Shown: positions 17,188-26,404, counted from the first letter of the stretch. The stretch is 64,000 bases of DNA from Saprospiraceae bacterium (GCA_013214355.1 JABSSL010000018.1:1-64000); one strand, 5' to 3'. Notes: generated by a model from the sequence alone, not told the origin. A program made the numbers and translations.

Positions 17188-18390
17188 TTAGATCGAGCTG
17201 GCTTCCTTGAGTAAGTAGCAACCTGTAAATTGTTGTTGTTCTCTTTCTGGTAAAGGATGGTAATGCGATGCCTGAATATCACGGAAAAGCTTCTCCATAC
17301 CATAGCTCCGAAAGAATCCTTGCCCGCCGACGATTTCCATAGCTTTCTCTACCGTACCAATCACGGATTTCGTTACCATAACCTTTCTGCTCAAAGTGCC
17401 ATGTGCACCCTCAAAACTTGGCGTGAAGTTGAAATCATTACAAAGCCGTAACATATCCTGGAACAGGACCCTGGCATTGACTAATAGGTTGTTCATCTCA
17501 CCAATTAACTGAGGTAGGTAGGTGGCAGATTGCTTTCGAGCTTTAGCTGTGTTAAGAGCCTTTTGTGCAGCAGCTTCTGCGATACCCGTGTATACGGCCA
17601 TGATGAGCGGCATAGCCACAGTTAGCACTAGATTATAGACCATATGAGGTTGACCCTGCGGCCGTACCAATCCGACGGCTGATTCCGGGACAAAAACATC
17701 ATTGAATACTACGCCATGCGATCCAGTGCTCCGCATCCCCATGGTGTACCAACTGTCCTTAATCGTCACACCATCCGCTGAGGCTGGTACTGGAAAATGT
17801 AGTACTACAGGTCCTTTTTCTGGATCTTGATAGGGTGTGCTGGTTATAAATACATCTCCAACTATGGATTGACTGGCAAAGGCTTTGTAGACATTTACGA
17901 TATAACCACCTTTTACTTTTCTGACTTCGCCATTGCTATCCAACCAATCTCTTGCCCCAGTACTTACTAGAATAATTTGCTCTTTGGCAACGCGCTGCAA
18001 AACGGCTTCGCCTCCTTTACCGTGGTGAGATTTCCAAACATTCACACCGACCAAATGCTGATGCATAGAGAGCGCTAAGGCGGTGGACCCACAGTATTGA
18101 GCTAGTATGCGCAGGAAGTTCGCTACGTCGCTATGGGATTGTCCGAGCCCTCCAAATTGGGTAGGAATGAGCGCGGTAAAAATGCTGTGCTTCTTCAGCA
18201 CAGCATAGTTTTGGTCTACAAATTGATCGTTTTGATCAAGTTGGCTAGCCCTTTTTTCAAATTCTCTTCCTAGATCATGTGCTAGTGCAAGAAATGCTGC
18301 TGTGCTATACGTCTTTTCAAGGTATGAATCTTCCTGCCTTGGGGTTAAAACGGAAGTTTTCAGAATAGGATTATTAGGAACTGTTTTCAT
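17188..18390 (-). CDS. Acyl-CoA dehydrogenase-like flavoprotein (DszC/type 2 group)
   Basis: A 400-residue protein with the three-part acyl-CoA dehydrogenase fold. The N-terminal helical part has PTQFGGLGQSHSDVANFLR, the middle domain KDSWYTMGMRSTGSHGV, and the C-terminal part IVGGQGFFRSYGMEKLFRDI followed by HPLPEREQQQFTG. The usual EGTSEI catalytic-base segment is absent. The PLPEREQQ ending is typical of the dehydrogenase type 2 group, which includes flavin monooxygenase-like members such as DszC. It could therefore be a dehydrogenase or an FMN-dependent oxygenase. It is convergent with the carboxylase fusion (54-bp gap) and not in its operon. A short piece similar to its C-terminal coding DNA occurs at about 43898-43930. 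Confidence 0.85.
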   Translation of the reverse strand: MKTVPNNPILKTSVLTPRQEDSYLEKTYSTAAFLALAHDLGREFEKRASQLDQNDQFVDQNYAVLKKHSIFTALIPTQFGGLGQSHSDVANFLRILAQYCGSTALALSMHQHLVGVNVWKSHHGKGGEAVLQRVAKEQIILVSTGARDWLDSNGEVRKVKGGYIVNVYKAFASQSIVGDVFITSTPYQDPEKGPVVLHFPVPASADGVTIKDSWYTMGMRSTGSHGVVFNDVFVPESAVGLVRPQGQPHMVYNLVLTVAMPLIMAVYTGIAEAAAQKALNTAKARKQSATYLPQLIGEMNNLLVNARVLFQDMLRLCNDFNFTPSFEGAHGTLSRKVMVTKSVIGTVEKAMEIVGGQGFFRSYGMEKLFRDIQASHYHPLPEREQQQFTGCYLLKEASSI

Positions 18391-18774
18391 TGGTATATTG
18401 GTTTTTTGTGTTATGAATACGATACAAAGCTATCTGAATAGATTACTTCCTGAAATACTACTTGATTGAATGACCATCCCTGATGATTGAATGACGCCGC
18501 TACTTGAGATGGTGAATTTGTGGAGTGATGAATCGGTGAATTCGTCCAGGTTTGGGATACTGAGTGTCTTTTTTTTCAGACGTCAACGCCATTTGGGTAT
18601 TTTACTCAAAGGATCTGGCTAGGTATAGTGTAATTGATATTAGAAAGTGGGTTGAATTGACTACTTGAGGAGAAGTCCTTTTGGTACGAAATTGTCAGCT
18701 GTGTTCAGACATGGACTTTTATCTTAACATATTGTTCCGTATTTTTAACGCATCGCACCAAATGGACAACTGCT
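18391..18774. other. Intergenic region upstream of the EAD11/TPR pair
   Basis: This 384-bp divergent gap carries a direct repeat of the 12-mer TGATTGAATGAC at 18463-18474 and 18484-18495, starts 21 bp apart (two helical turns), which is a possible operator. No further gene is seen. Promoters for both neighbours are expected here. Confidence 0.45.
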
Positions 18775-19311
18775 TTGAAAACCCATCTAAAGAAGCTTAT
18801 TGCTAAAGGTCAAACCGAAAAAGCTATTGAGCAGCTTACTCAGCTGTCCATTAATGACCGAACGCTTTCCAACGAGATCATATCCTTGTCCGGCCGTTTC
18901 CATCAGTACCAACGAGATCGATTAGATCAGATCAGAAATCAAGATCAATTAGATGTAGAATTCAATAGAATCAATCAAAAGGTATTGGATATTATCGAAC
19001 GGCTTCCAGCCACCGCTAAATGGGGCGCTCGGCAATCCAGAGGACTACTAGGCTTAAGTGTATTGGCATTTATCGTTTTGATTTCTATGACCGTATATTT
19101 CCTGCTTCCGGCGAAGGAGCAGCCAAAAATAGATGACTCTACTCAGACTACCGAAACCACTCAATCAACTCCAGCTACAAAAGACTTACGTTCACAAACG
19201 AATTTTGACTCAACAAATGTAAAGACCCACATTGAAGTAAAAGATCAAGCAAAGGTGGGCACTATAGTTACCGGCGACTCAAATAAAATTGACATTAAAC
19301 AGGATTTCTAA
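18775..19311 (+). CDS. EAD11-like domain, single-pass membrane protein with periplasmic motif tail
   Basis: 178 residues from a TTG start; no in-frame ATG lies nearby upstream. Residues 1-78 (KKLIAKGQTEKAIEQLTQLS, then NEIISLSGRFHQYQRD, and a final ERLPA) match my memory of effector-associated domain 11. EADs are small helical adaptors in NTP-dependent bacterial conflict systems. A basic stretch and one membrane helix follow (about 90-111), then a Thr/Ser-rich linker and a C-terminal motif DxAKVGTIVTGDSN (about 157-170). The positive-inside pattern puts the EAD in the cytoplasm and the motif in the periplasm. Its stop overlaps the next gene's start (TAATG), and that protein carries the same motif after its signal peptide. 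This suggests a trans-envelope sensor pair; the function is inferred. Confidence 0.72.
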   Translation: MKTHLKKLIAKGQTEKAIEQLTQLSINDRTLSNEIISLSGRFHQYQRDRLDQIRNQDQLDVEFNRINQKVLDIIERLPATAKWGARQSRGLLGLSVLAFIVLISMTVYFLLPAKEQPKIDDSTQTTETTQSTPATKDLRSQTNFDSTNVKTHIEVKDQAKVGTIVTGDSNKIDIKQDF

Positions 19312-21716
19312 TGATCAAATTGAGCAACGCCTTGCTGCTGACACTCCTAGTGCAGCTAGCAGCCTATGCCCAGGAAGGACGAAGTGTCCTCATCCAGGAT
19401 GATGCCCGTGTGGGCCTAATCGTAACGGGGGAAGGAAATACCCTCCATACTACCCAAATTTTTGGCAAATCGCCGGAGTATGCCGAATTGAAGTCTGCTT
19501 TGGATGAATATGAAGAGCAGATTAGAGATAAAGCCAGTCTCTGTGATGAAATGGAAGCGGACGGTTTACCTGCCAGGTATATCGCAAATTGTATTGCCGA
19601 GTTAGCCAGACTCAATCGCAAACGAGATTCCATTCAAAAAATTGAAAGGAAGTTTAGAAATGATGTGTTGCGTTTGGCTGCACTGTTCGATCAAGTTGAG
19701 GTCAATTCAGAAAGAATTTTGATCGCTCAACAACTGTTTGAAGAGGGACAAATAACTCAGGCAGATGCGATTCTAAAAGTTGGAGAAATGCAAACCGAGA
19801 CGGATCAACTTTTAGCAAAGCAAGGCCGTTTAAAGACTTTGCAGGACGAAACAGATAGTCTGTTGACCGTTAAGTCCGATGAGTGGCTTACAAAAGCTAT
19901 TTTGACACAGATCAAATATGATAGTACTAATAGACTGGATTCAGTTTTGTATTATTACCAGCAATCCATTAGATGTAAAGAACGATTTACCAATTTATTG
20001 AACTATACTGAATTCTTCTATCAGCAACATCAATTAGATTCAGCAGAGATTTACCTGGATTTATTGAATAAACGGTTCGGGGAAGAGTTAAATCTCAAAC
20101 AACGTATAGTTATTCATGATTTCCAAGGAAGAATCTACACGCGTCAAAATAGAAATGGGCGAGCCGAAGGGGCTTATGCAAGAGCCATTTCTTTGATTCA
20201 GGAGTCGGAAAGCTCAGGAGGGGATTCTCTCTTGGATTTCAAGGCAGACTTATTGGGTAATATAGCTGTAATTTATCACGATCAAGGGCTGTTAGATAAG
20301 GCTAAATTATATCAGCAGGAGGCCTTATATCTCACAAAGAGTCAGACTGTCTATGACACCTTATCATGGCTCGAAGATATAGCTATGACCCATAGTAATT
20401 TAGCTGAGGTATATAAATCGGAAGAAGATTACGAGTCGGCGCTTAGGGAACACAATATAGCTTTAAGAATACGCAGAGACCTTGTAAAAGAAGCGCCTCT
20501 CAAGTTTAATGATCAACTAGCAAATACTTTAAACAGGTTAGGGAGTATTTATCGACTTTTAGGGAGATTCAATGAAGCCGAAAGGATTTTGAATGAGGGG
20601 GAGAATTTATGGAGTAAACTAGAAAAACTAGATAGCGCACGATACGCTTTGGGTTTCGCTGAGAATCAAAATACGCTAGCTAATCTTCTTATGTTACAGG
20701 AGAACTATGAGGCATCAGAGGTAGCATACCTGAAATCCATTCAAATTAGGAGAAAGCTGGTTAATCTAGACCCACTAGCATTTCTACCGAATCTAGTAAA
20801 AAGCTTAAATAACTTGGCCTTATTATATAATCGATGGAAGAGGCCAGAAAAAGCGAAAGAAGTTCTGCAAGAATCTTTCAAGTGCTTTGAGAAACTGGAA
20901 GCTTTGAGAGGCCCTGTATACGGAAAGCAAATTTTTGACGCTTACGGTCAGTTGTCCGCGGCTTTATTCTTGTCCAGGGAGTGGGATGAATTAAAGCAGA
21001 CTTACAAGAAAATGATTAAAATAGCTTATCGTTTGGCAGAAAATGATCCAGTAACTTTTGAACTTGAAATCGCCAATGTAGCCTTTTTTTCAGCCTATGT
21101 AAATTTGCAAGCTAATAATAAGCCAGCCGCTTTGGAAGACCTTGAAATGACTAAGAAGTACACGGTCAAATATTTCGAAAAGCCGCGGGCTAAACAGATC
21201 TTCCTTTCAATGATAAACTACTTTGGCTGGGGGTGTTTTGATCGTACCCTGGTCCAGATCGACCAAGAATATCTACAACTTCGCAAAGCCTTTTTCTCTG
21301 CAAAGGATCCAGTTATCCAAGCCAAAAAGCTTCAAGAGATAATTGATCTCTATGAACAGGCCATACAGAAAGGAAGCGATAGTAAGTATTTGATCAGTAT
21401 TTTAGCTATGGACTATGGTGATCTTTCGAATTGTTTCTTATTGGCCCAGGATTTCAAAAAAGCGGTCGAAGCTGCCAGGAAATCAATAGAACTTGATTCT
21501 ACCCAACCCCAGGCTTGCCTAAACCTTGCTACGGCCTTGTTATTAGATGGGAAATATAACGAAGCCGCTAGCCTCTATCAGGAAAAAAAGAACCAAGTTG
21601 TAGAAGGCTATGGTAGTTATCGCAAGTCTTTTTTGAAGGTCTTAGAGGATCTAGAAGCCTATGGCATCACGCATCCTGATGTGGCGAAGATTCGTGCTTT
21701 GCTGACAAAGGATTGA
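19311..21716 (+). CDS. Exported TPR-repeat protein sharing a motif with the EAD11 partner
   Basis: 801 residues. A signal peptide (1-20, ending AAYAQ) is followed at 26-50 by the segment DDARVGLIVTGEGN, collinear with the tail of the upstream protein (about 11 identities in 26 ungapped positions). Next comes a coiled-coil region (about 50-190). A long array of tetratricopeptide repeats follows (about 215-600 and again about 690-780; for example AMTHSNLAEVYKSEEDYESA and LNLATALLLDGKYNEAASLY). No enzymatic motif was seen. It begins inside the upstream stop codon (TAATG), so the two are translationally coupled and probably made in fixed ratio. It is likely periplasmic, perhaps binding the partner or a ligand through the shared motif. 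The TPR fold is confident; the role is inferred. Confidence 0.85.
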   Translation: MIKLSNALLLTLLVQLAAYAQEGRSVLIQDDARVGLIVTGEGNTLHTTQIFGKSPEYAELKSALDEYEEQIRDKASLCDEMEADGLPARYIANCIAELARLNRKRDSIQKIERKFRNDVLRLAALFDQVEVNSERILIAQQLFEEGQITQADAILKVGEMQTETDQLLAKQGRLKTLQDETDSLLTVKSDEWLTKAILTQIKYDSTNRLDSVLYYYQQSIRCKERFTNLLNYTEFFYQQHQLDSAEIYLDLLNKRFGEELNLKQRIVIHDFQGRIYTRQNRNGRAEGAYARAISLIQESESSGGDSLLDFKADLLGNIAVIYHDQGLLDKAKLYQQEALYLTKSQTVYDTLSWLEDIAMTHSNLAEVYKSEEDYESALREHNIALRIRRDLVKEAPLKFNDQLANTLNRLGSIYRLLGRFNEAERILNEGENLWSKLEKLDSARYALGFAENQNTLANLLMLQENYEASEVAYLKSIQIRRKLVNLDPLAFLPNLVKSLNNLALLYNRWKRPEKAKEVLQESFKCFEKLEALRGPVYGKQIFDAYGQLSAALFLSREWDELKQTYKKMIKIAYRLAENDPVTFELEIANVAFFSAYVNLQANNKPAALEDLEMTKKYTVKYFEKPRAKQIFLSMINYFGWGCFDRTLVQIDQEYLQLRKAFFSAKDPVIQAKKLQEIIDLYEQAIQKGSDSKYLISILAMDYGDLSNCFLLAQDFKKAVEAARKSIELDSTQPQACLNLATALLLDGKYNEAASLYQEKKNQVVEGYGSYRKSFLKVLEDLEAYGITHPDVAKIRALLTKD

Positions 21717-21741
21717 TTTTGCCCATTCCTTTAAAAGGGGG

Positions 21742-21915
21742 ATGCTCGAACATATTGTATTTCTGGATAAAAATGAAGGCTATATCCTTAGAGGATCATT
21801 AGACGAAGGCCACCAAAAGGCCATTGTTTATAAAACACAGGATCAGGGCAGGACTTGGTCCTACATACCTTCGGAATTGCCTCATTTTCGCGGCGTGTTC
21901 AGGAATGGAAAATAG
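21742..21915 (+). pseudogene. BNR/Ycf48-type repeat fragment (57 codons)
   Basis: A 57-codon frame begins 25 bp after the TPR gene. It reads as one blade of a BNR-repeat propeller: HIVFLDKNEGYILRGS, then an Asp-box-like KTQDQGRTW, and it stops soon after. There is a purine-rich GGGGG stretch right before the ATG. One blade cannot fold alone, so this looks like the remnant of a larger beta-propeller gene. A genuine small protein is less likely. Confidence 0.45.
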
Positions 21916-21996
21916 CTATGGATAAGCGGCAAAGAAAACATGCTGATGCATCGAAAATTAGGGTGAGTTACGGGGCTTCTTGAAACCCAGTCTTTC

Positions 21997-22287
21997 CTAT
22001 TTATCGGCATCTGCCTGCTCACCCAGTTCGTCCATTATCTGTTTAAACAAATCCTCTTGGTAGTCCTCGAGGCTCTTATAATCGGTATCGTGCAAAACCA
22101 TTATCTCTTTGGCTTGTACCAATTTCAATTCGGGAAATACCTCCATTAGCCTTTTCATAGATTGGAGTGGAGGTAAAGATTTTCGCAGTTCTGCAAAGAT
22201 CAACAAGATATTTCTATCGTCTTTTTCTAGTCTTAAATATTCTCTGTTCATCACATTAACTTCTGTTGGGTAAAGCATGGGGTTCAT
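21997..22287 (-). CDS. Small hypothetical protein
   Basis: About 96 residues if started at the ATG at 22287; a later ATG at 22251 would give 84, and an upstream non-ATG start 104. It is acidic, predicted mostly helical and soluble. The segment LQSMKRLMEVFPELKLVQAKEIM faintly resembles the helix-turn of ribosomal protein L7/L12 C-terminal domains. I do not recognise the family. It lies 147 bp after the ferredoxin gene on the same strand and may be co-transcribed. Confidence 0.55.
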   Translation of the reverse strand: MNPMLYPTEVNVMNREYLRLEKDDRNILLIFAELRKSLPPLQSMKRLMEVFPELKLVQAKEIMVLHDTDYKSLEDYQEDLFKQIMDELGEQADADK

Positions 22288-22434
22288 ACGCCGGCTTGAT
22301 TGTAGAACCATCCAAATTCAAAAATAATTCAATTACCTATCGTCTGGTAGTTGTACTCAGGCTATGTGGCAAGAAAAGATTCTCTTAGTAGGAACTAGCA
22401 GCCCCATGACTTTCCCCGCTTTTAAAGATGAGAT

Positions 22435-22731
22435 TCAAGGAACTTTAGCCAATTTAATGGCTCTTTCCGGGCACGCTTGTACACAGGCGCCACAGGCATG
22501 GCACAGACTTGGATCCGTCAGGTAGGCTTTTCGTTTATCAAAGAAGGTCTTTATCTTTCCTTTAAGGTTAAGCTTGGCTCTATCTTCTACCGTAATGGGA
22601 CGCATTTCAAAGACATCATAGGGGCAAACAGCGACACAGTCTTCCTTCGCTCCGCAGCTATTGAAGTTTACCACGGGCATAAGCTTCCCAGCTTCATCAT
22701 CACAGTTGTTTTTGAATTTCGATTGAGTCAT
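22435..22731 (-). CDS. Two-cluster 4Fe-4S ferredoxin
   Basis: About 98 residues. It has two cysteine groups: CGAKEDCVAVCPYDVFEM, preceded by NFNSC, and CHACGACVQACPERAI. The second matches a complete CxxCxxCxxxCP motif; the first has a variant spacing with an insertion. It probably shuttles electrons in the cytoplasm. The ATG at 22731 (MTQSKFKNN) is preferred over the frame's longest start at 22833, because the extra 34 residues do not look like ferredoxin. Partner enzymes are not encoded next to it. Confidence 0.8.
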   Translation of the reverse strand: MTQSKFKNNCDDEAGKLMPVVNFNSCGAKEDCVAVCPYDVFEMRPITVEDRAKLNLKGKIKTFFDKRKAYLTDPSLCHACGACVQACPERAIKLAKVP

Positions 22732-22946
22732 GTTAAAGTATTTGTAGGCGATGCCATAAGGTAGGAAAGAATCATTGGGTTTTACCCTTAGGAGGTTGAT
22801 ATATCGATAGAAATTGTTGCAACCCGTACGCATACCTTTACTTGATAAATATAAGAGCAGTACTGACTTTGAATTAGACCCGATTCCAGTCCATAAACAG
22901 AAAGAAACAGGAGAAGTCCATCCTAAACCTCTCCTGCTTAGTTTCT

Positions 22947-23375
22947 TTAGCTTGTGACCAAGGCTCTTTTTCGAAACCGGATCAGTAGCCAGAGTGAAAT
23001 CAAATTGGGTAGGAGGAATAGTAGGAAAGATTGAATCACGCCGCTAGCGTCCACGATCACCCCGGCTTGCAGCCCTGCCCACAGATCCAAGAGATCCATG
23101 CTCAGCCTTGCTAAGAGGGCGGTTATGGTAGCACTAAAGGTCCGGAATACCCAGATCCCTAGAACCATAGCCACCCCAAGTGCCATATACCTTCCTCCTG
23201 AATTCAGAAGAATGAATTCACTCGCTCCTCCCGTGTCAATCCCAAAGGCCTCCATCATTCCTTGACCATCGATTAAGCTGTATAGACTAAAGGCCAATGT
23301 CCAGAGCGTTAAGTAGGCGGGTAATAGGTACCACCACCTAGGTATGGAAAATGCCGTCTCAGGTTTGATTTGCAT
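22947..23375 (-). CDS. Small integral membrane protein
   Basis: 142 residues with four predicted membrane helices (about 13-37, 57-80, 85-105 and 110-130) and a basic C-terminus (RFRKRALVTS). I do not recognise a named family. It starts 27 bp after the lipoprotein gene upstream on the same strand, so the two are likely one transcript. Confidence 0.7.
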   Translation of the reverse strand: MQIKPETAFSIPRWWYLLPAYLTLWTLAFSLYSLIDGQGMMEAFGIDTGGASEFILLNSGGRYMALGVAMVLGIWVFRTFSATITALLARLSMDLLDLWAGLQAGVIVDASGVIQSFLLFLLPNLISLWLLIRFRKRALVTS

Positions 23376-23402
23376 AATAATGGAATTGAACAGAAGTTGA
23401 GG

Positions 23403-24095
23403 TTACGAGTCTGAATCCACTTTCTCTAATGGAATTTGAAGCTGATGTGGACGGTTCTCTGCTTTGTCAAATGGAGTGCCATCAACGTGTTTCGCGCCCA
23501 TGAATAACAAGCCATTCTTGAAATAAATCAGGTCGTAATCCGAAACGATCTGACCTTCCACAATCTTGAACATGGGAAATGCTTTGCCAAGGATATCTTT
23601 CTTCTCATTTAAGGCAAAAGGAGTCATGCCTGCTGGTAAGCCAGCGTTTAGCATTTGTGCGGCCTGCTCATGAAGGGGCGTGACGCCGAATCCCTCATTG
23701 AGTACATAGTCAATTTTCCAAGCACCTTTGGCGATGGGATGTTCTTCTCCCCATTTTAAATCTCCTTTGAATTCGAATTCCATCAGTGGGAATTGACCAT
23801 AATTGTCGCCGAATAAAGTGATGGTTCCGACGAACTTATCGCCCTCCAAGTATTTGAAGTTTCTCTTGAGAAAAGTGGGCTCGATTTTGCCACTACCAGT
23901 TCGATCCTCGGTCGGTCTTAGTTCTACACTAATCGATGTCCATTCTCCCTGTGCGTAAGCTTTTACTTCCTCTAGTGTGGTGGGTTGTGCAATGTTGTGC
24001 ATGGCTGTTTTTCTTAGGTTTTGAGCAGTACTTTTGCACGATTGAAATAAGCAAAGTGCAAGAATACCAGTGATTAGAAAAGAAGCTTTGTTCAT
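23403..24095 (-). CDS. Hypothetical lipoprotein
   Basis: About 230 residues from the ATG at 24095, which gives a proper lipoprotein signal (LALCLFQSC). The frame's longer start at 24137 would spoil the signal peptide. The mature part looks like a beta-rich, possibly lipocalin-like fold: QGEWTSISVELRP near the start, then alternating strands with FKGDLKWGEEHPIAKGAW and DYDLIYFKNGLLFMG. The function is unknown. It is probably anchored to an envelope membrane and co-transcribed with the membrane protein at 22947-23375. Confidence 0.7.
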   Translation of the reverse strand: MNKASFLITGILALCLFQSCKSTAQNLRKTAMHNIAQPTTLEEVKAYAQGEWTSISVELRPTEDRTGSGKIEPTFLKRNFKYLEGDKFVGTITLFGDNYGQFPLMEFEFKGDLKWGEEHPIAKGAWKIDYVLNEGFGVTPLHEQAAQMLNAGLPAGMTPFALNEKKDILGKAFPMFKIVEGQIVSDYDLIYFKNGLLFMGAKHVDGTPFDKAENRPHQLQIPLEKVDSDS

Positions 24096-24344
24096 ATCAG
24101 AATTTTTGCTTGATTTGATACCACAAAGCTCTGCCAATAGTTACAATAGCACAAGTAGTTATAATTAAATTGCCTAGTAATAGAAAACTGACTAATGTTG
24201 AATATCAAGAAGTTAAGAGCGTACTTTTTTGATCTAGAATAGCTTTTTTTTGAATGGACCTCTGCTTTCCTTGAGCATATTCAAAGAAGAAGAGAAGTGG
24301 GAGATCGCCCGTATGCAGATGATCCATTGATTGATTCCTCGGCG

Positions 24345-25028
24345 TTAATGTCCGAAGAAGTAGCCATTCATTTGGAATAGGAACAGGAAGATACCCGCTA
24401 TAATCAGATAAACGTTGGCAGCCTTGTAGAAGGCGCGATAGCTTTTTTTAGACTGCCACTGCGTAATGAAAAATACGATTGGAATTAAAGCGGCAACCTG
24501 ACCTAATTCTACCCCCACATTAAAACTGATGATTTTCAGCAGGAACTGTCCAGCACCAAGGTCAAAGGATTGCAAACGAGTAGATAGACCGAAACCGTGG
24601 ATCAATCCAAACAGGAAGACCATGAATAACAGGTTGGGCGATTTTACCTTGAACCACTTTTCAAAACCACCTAAGTTTTCGAAGCCTTTATAAAGTACAC
24701 TCAAGGCGATCACAGCGTCAATCAGGTGCTCATCTGCCTGTATGCCGAGATAGGTCGCACCGGTGAGCGTGATGCTATGACCAATGGTAAAAACAGTGAT
24801 GAACCGGATGATATCTTTGAATCCACTGAGGTAGAAGATTACGCCAGCCAAGAAAAGCAAATGATCATAACCAGTCACCATATGTTTAGCTCCCACCCAA
24901 ATGTAGGAGAGCAAACCACCATTGTTTAGAATTGCCTGATCACCGGGACTAACGCCATGGGCATGGAGCCATAAAGGGGCTAGAAAGGCAGCTAATATTG
25001 GGACAATTAGAAGGAGTGATCTTTTCAT
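24345..25028 (-). CDS. HupE/UreJ-family membrane protein
   Basis: 227 residues from the ATG at 25028 (MKRSLLLIVP). It has an N-terminal export signal ending near HAHG and about six membrane helices. Conserved features are HMVTGYDHLLFLAGV, FTIGHSITL and FGLIHGFGLS, whose histidines are typical of the HupE/UreJ_2 group. That group is linked to nickel or cobalt uptake. The upstream neighbour is a His-rich DUF4198 protein, 61 bp away, a common partner, so the pair probably handles a transition metal at the inner membrane. The metal is not proven here. Confidence 0.82.
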   Translation of the reverse strand: MKRSLLLIVPILAAFLAPLWLHAHGVSPGDQAILNNGGLLSYIWVGAKHMVTGYDHLLFLAGVIFYLSGFKDIIRFITVFTIGHSITLTGATYLGIQADEHLIDAVIALSVLYKGFENLGGFEKWFKVKSPNLLFMVFLFGLIHGFGLSTRLQSFDLGAGQFLLKIISFNVGVELGQVAALIPIVFFITQWQSKKSYRAFYKAANVYLIIAGIFLFLFQMNGYFFGH

Positions 25029-25089
25029 GGGAAATGCCGTCTGAGGATTTATAATTGGATAGGTGAACAAGCAACCAGAAAAGTTCAGT

Positions 25090-26169
25090 TTACTCTAGAT
25101 CGCTGTCCTTCTGCTGATTGAAATAGAAAAATAAGCCAGCAATTAAGAGCAGGCTGCCAATCCAATACACGTAGGACGGAAGACCGCCGGTCTCTTCATG
25201 GCTATGATCGTGGTGATGATGACCATCATCATGGCTGTGGCTGTGGTCGCCATGCGCATGGTCATGATCATGCGAATCCTGAGTATGATCGTGACCCACT
25301 TGGAACGTCAGAGTAGCCCAATTTGACTCGTGAGTGAGACCCGGTTCGTCAGAGGTGGTGAGATGAATGGTGCGAAGGAACCAACGTCCACCATCGGTCA
25401 CCTTGAACGCTATTACGCCGTTCTCATTGGTCCGTAGCTGCTGTACCTCATCACCGTGATGATGATGATCCTCATCGTCGTCATGCTCGTGATCATGATC
25501 GTGACTATGCCCTTCCTCATGCTCATGGTCGTGGTCGTGGTCGTGATGACCCCCATCTGATCCAACGTATACGAGCTGGTTCACTAGTGGCTCTCCCTTC
25601 CACAGCAATTCTACCGTCAAGACATCATCAATATGCATTTCGTAGGGGTTGTTCAGCGGAACAAATTCTATAGGGTATCCCAGAATATGATACCAATCAT
25701 TGGTTTTTTTGTCGCCTACCTGAAAAACAGTTTTTACGTGCTTAGAATATTTTTCGACTGCCGCCTGATCTAGCGCATTATTTTCTTTCCGCCAGGCCAG
25801 CATATCTAGCACGCCATCGTGTTCCAGGTATTTATTGAAATCTTCAGCATTCATCTCAATATTCCGGGCTCTAGTGGAAACACCGGCCAGCCAGGTTCCA
25901 GCCTCTCCTGTCTTGAAGTCCAAAATCGTAATTCCATCTTTTTCCCTCCATTGACTGGTATCTACCACTATTCTATTGCCATTACCCACCAAACTCACAT
26001 CTACCATGCGATCTCGATCGATCGTGTTGTCACTTGACTCGAAGGTGCCATTAAACAGTTCAATGCTGGCGTCTTTGTTGGGTGGGAGTAGGTAGGTGTC
26101 TAATTTCAGGAACATGTCATGTCCGGAGCACAAAAGTAATAGGACTAATAGAGGGCCAATTTTTTTCAT
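25090..26169 (-). CDS. DUF4198-type His-rich metal-binding envelope protein
   Basis: About 359 residues from the ATG at 26169, with a signal sequence. The beta-rich core (about 20-210 and 240-290) resembles DUF4198 proteins (COG5266), which accompany nickel/cobalt transporters. Two long His/Asp/Glu runs lie at about 205-240 and 290-325, with many HDHDH and HHHH clusters. A C-terminal membrane helix (YVYWIGSLLLIAGLFFYF) follows, then a short charged tail. The His-rich loops should bind Ni, Co, Zn or Cu outside the inner membrane and could pass metal to the HupE-like protein encoded next. The same two genes form a likely operon. Confidence 0.8.
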   Translation of the reverse strand: MKKIGPLLVLLLLCSGHDMFLKLDTYLLPPNKDASIELFNGTFESSDNTIDRDRMVDVSLVGNGNRIVVDTSQWREKDGITILDFKTGEAGTWLAGVSTRARNIEMNAEDFNKYLEHDGVLDMLAWRKENNALDQAAVEKYSKHVKTVFQVGDKKTNDWYHILGYPIEFVPLNNPYEMHIDDVLTVELLWKGEPLVNQLVYVGSDGGHHDHDHDHEHEEGHSHDHDHEHDDDEDHHHHGDEVQQLRTNENGVIAFKVTDGGRWFLRTIHLTTSDEPGLTHESNWATLTFQVGHDHTQDSHDHDHAHGDHSHSHDDGHHHHDHSHEETGGLPSYVYWIGSLLLIAGLFFYFNQQKDSDLE

Positions 26170-26404
26170 AATCACAGATGGGTTTTTAGTACTCACGCAA
26201 ATATAGAGCGAAACTAAAATTCTCGGTAATTAATTGCAGGGAATGAGTAGGACAAAATTGCCTAATTCAATCATCTGCCAGACTCAAGTCACTTCACTAT
26301 GCGCTGGGTTCACTGCAATTTTGTCGCTTGCGTAAGGATCTATCGATAATTTTGGATATCAAAAGGAAACACCTTCTAGGCCCTTAACCCAAAAAACCAA
26401 AACC

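Noticed and set aside
25440-25560. Simple-sequence DNA (CATGATCGTGGT-like) as a microsatellite
   Set aside because: It encodes the His/Asp run of the DUF4198 protein in frame; no separate repeat element is needed.
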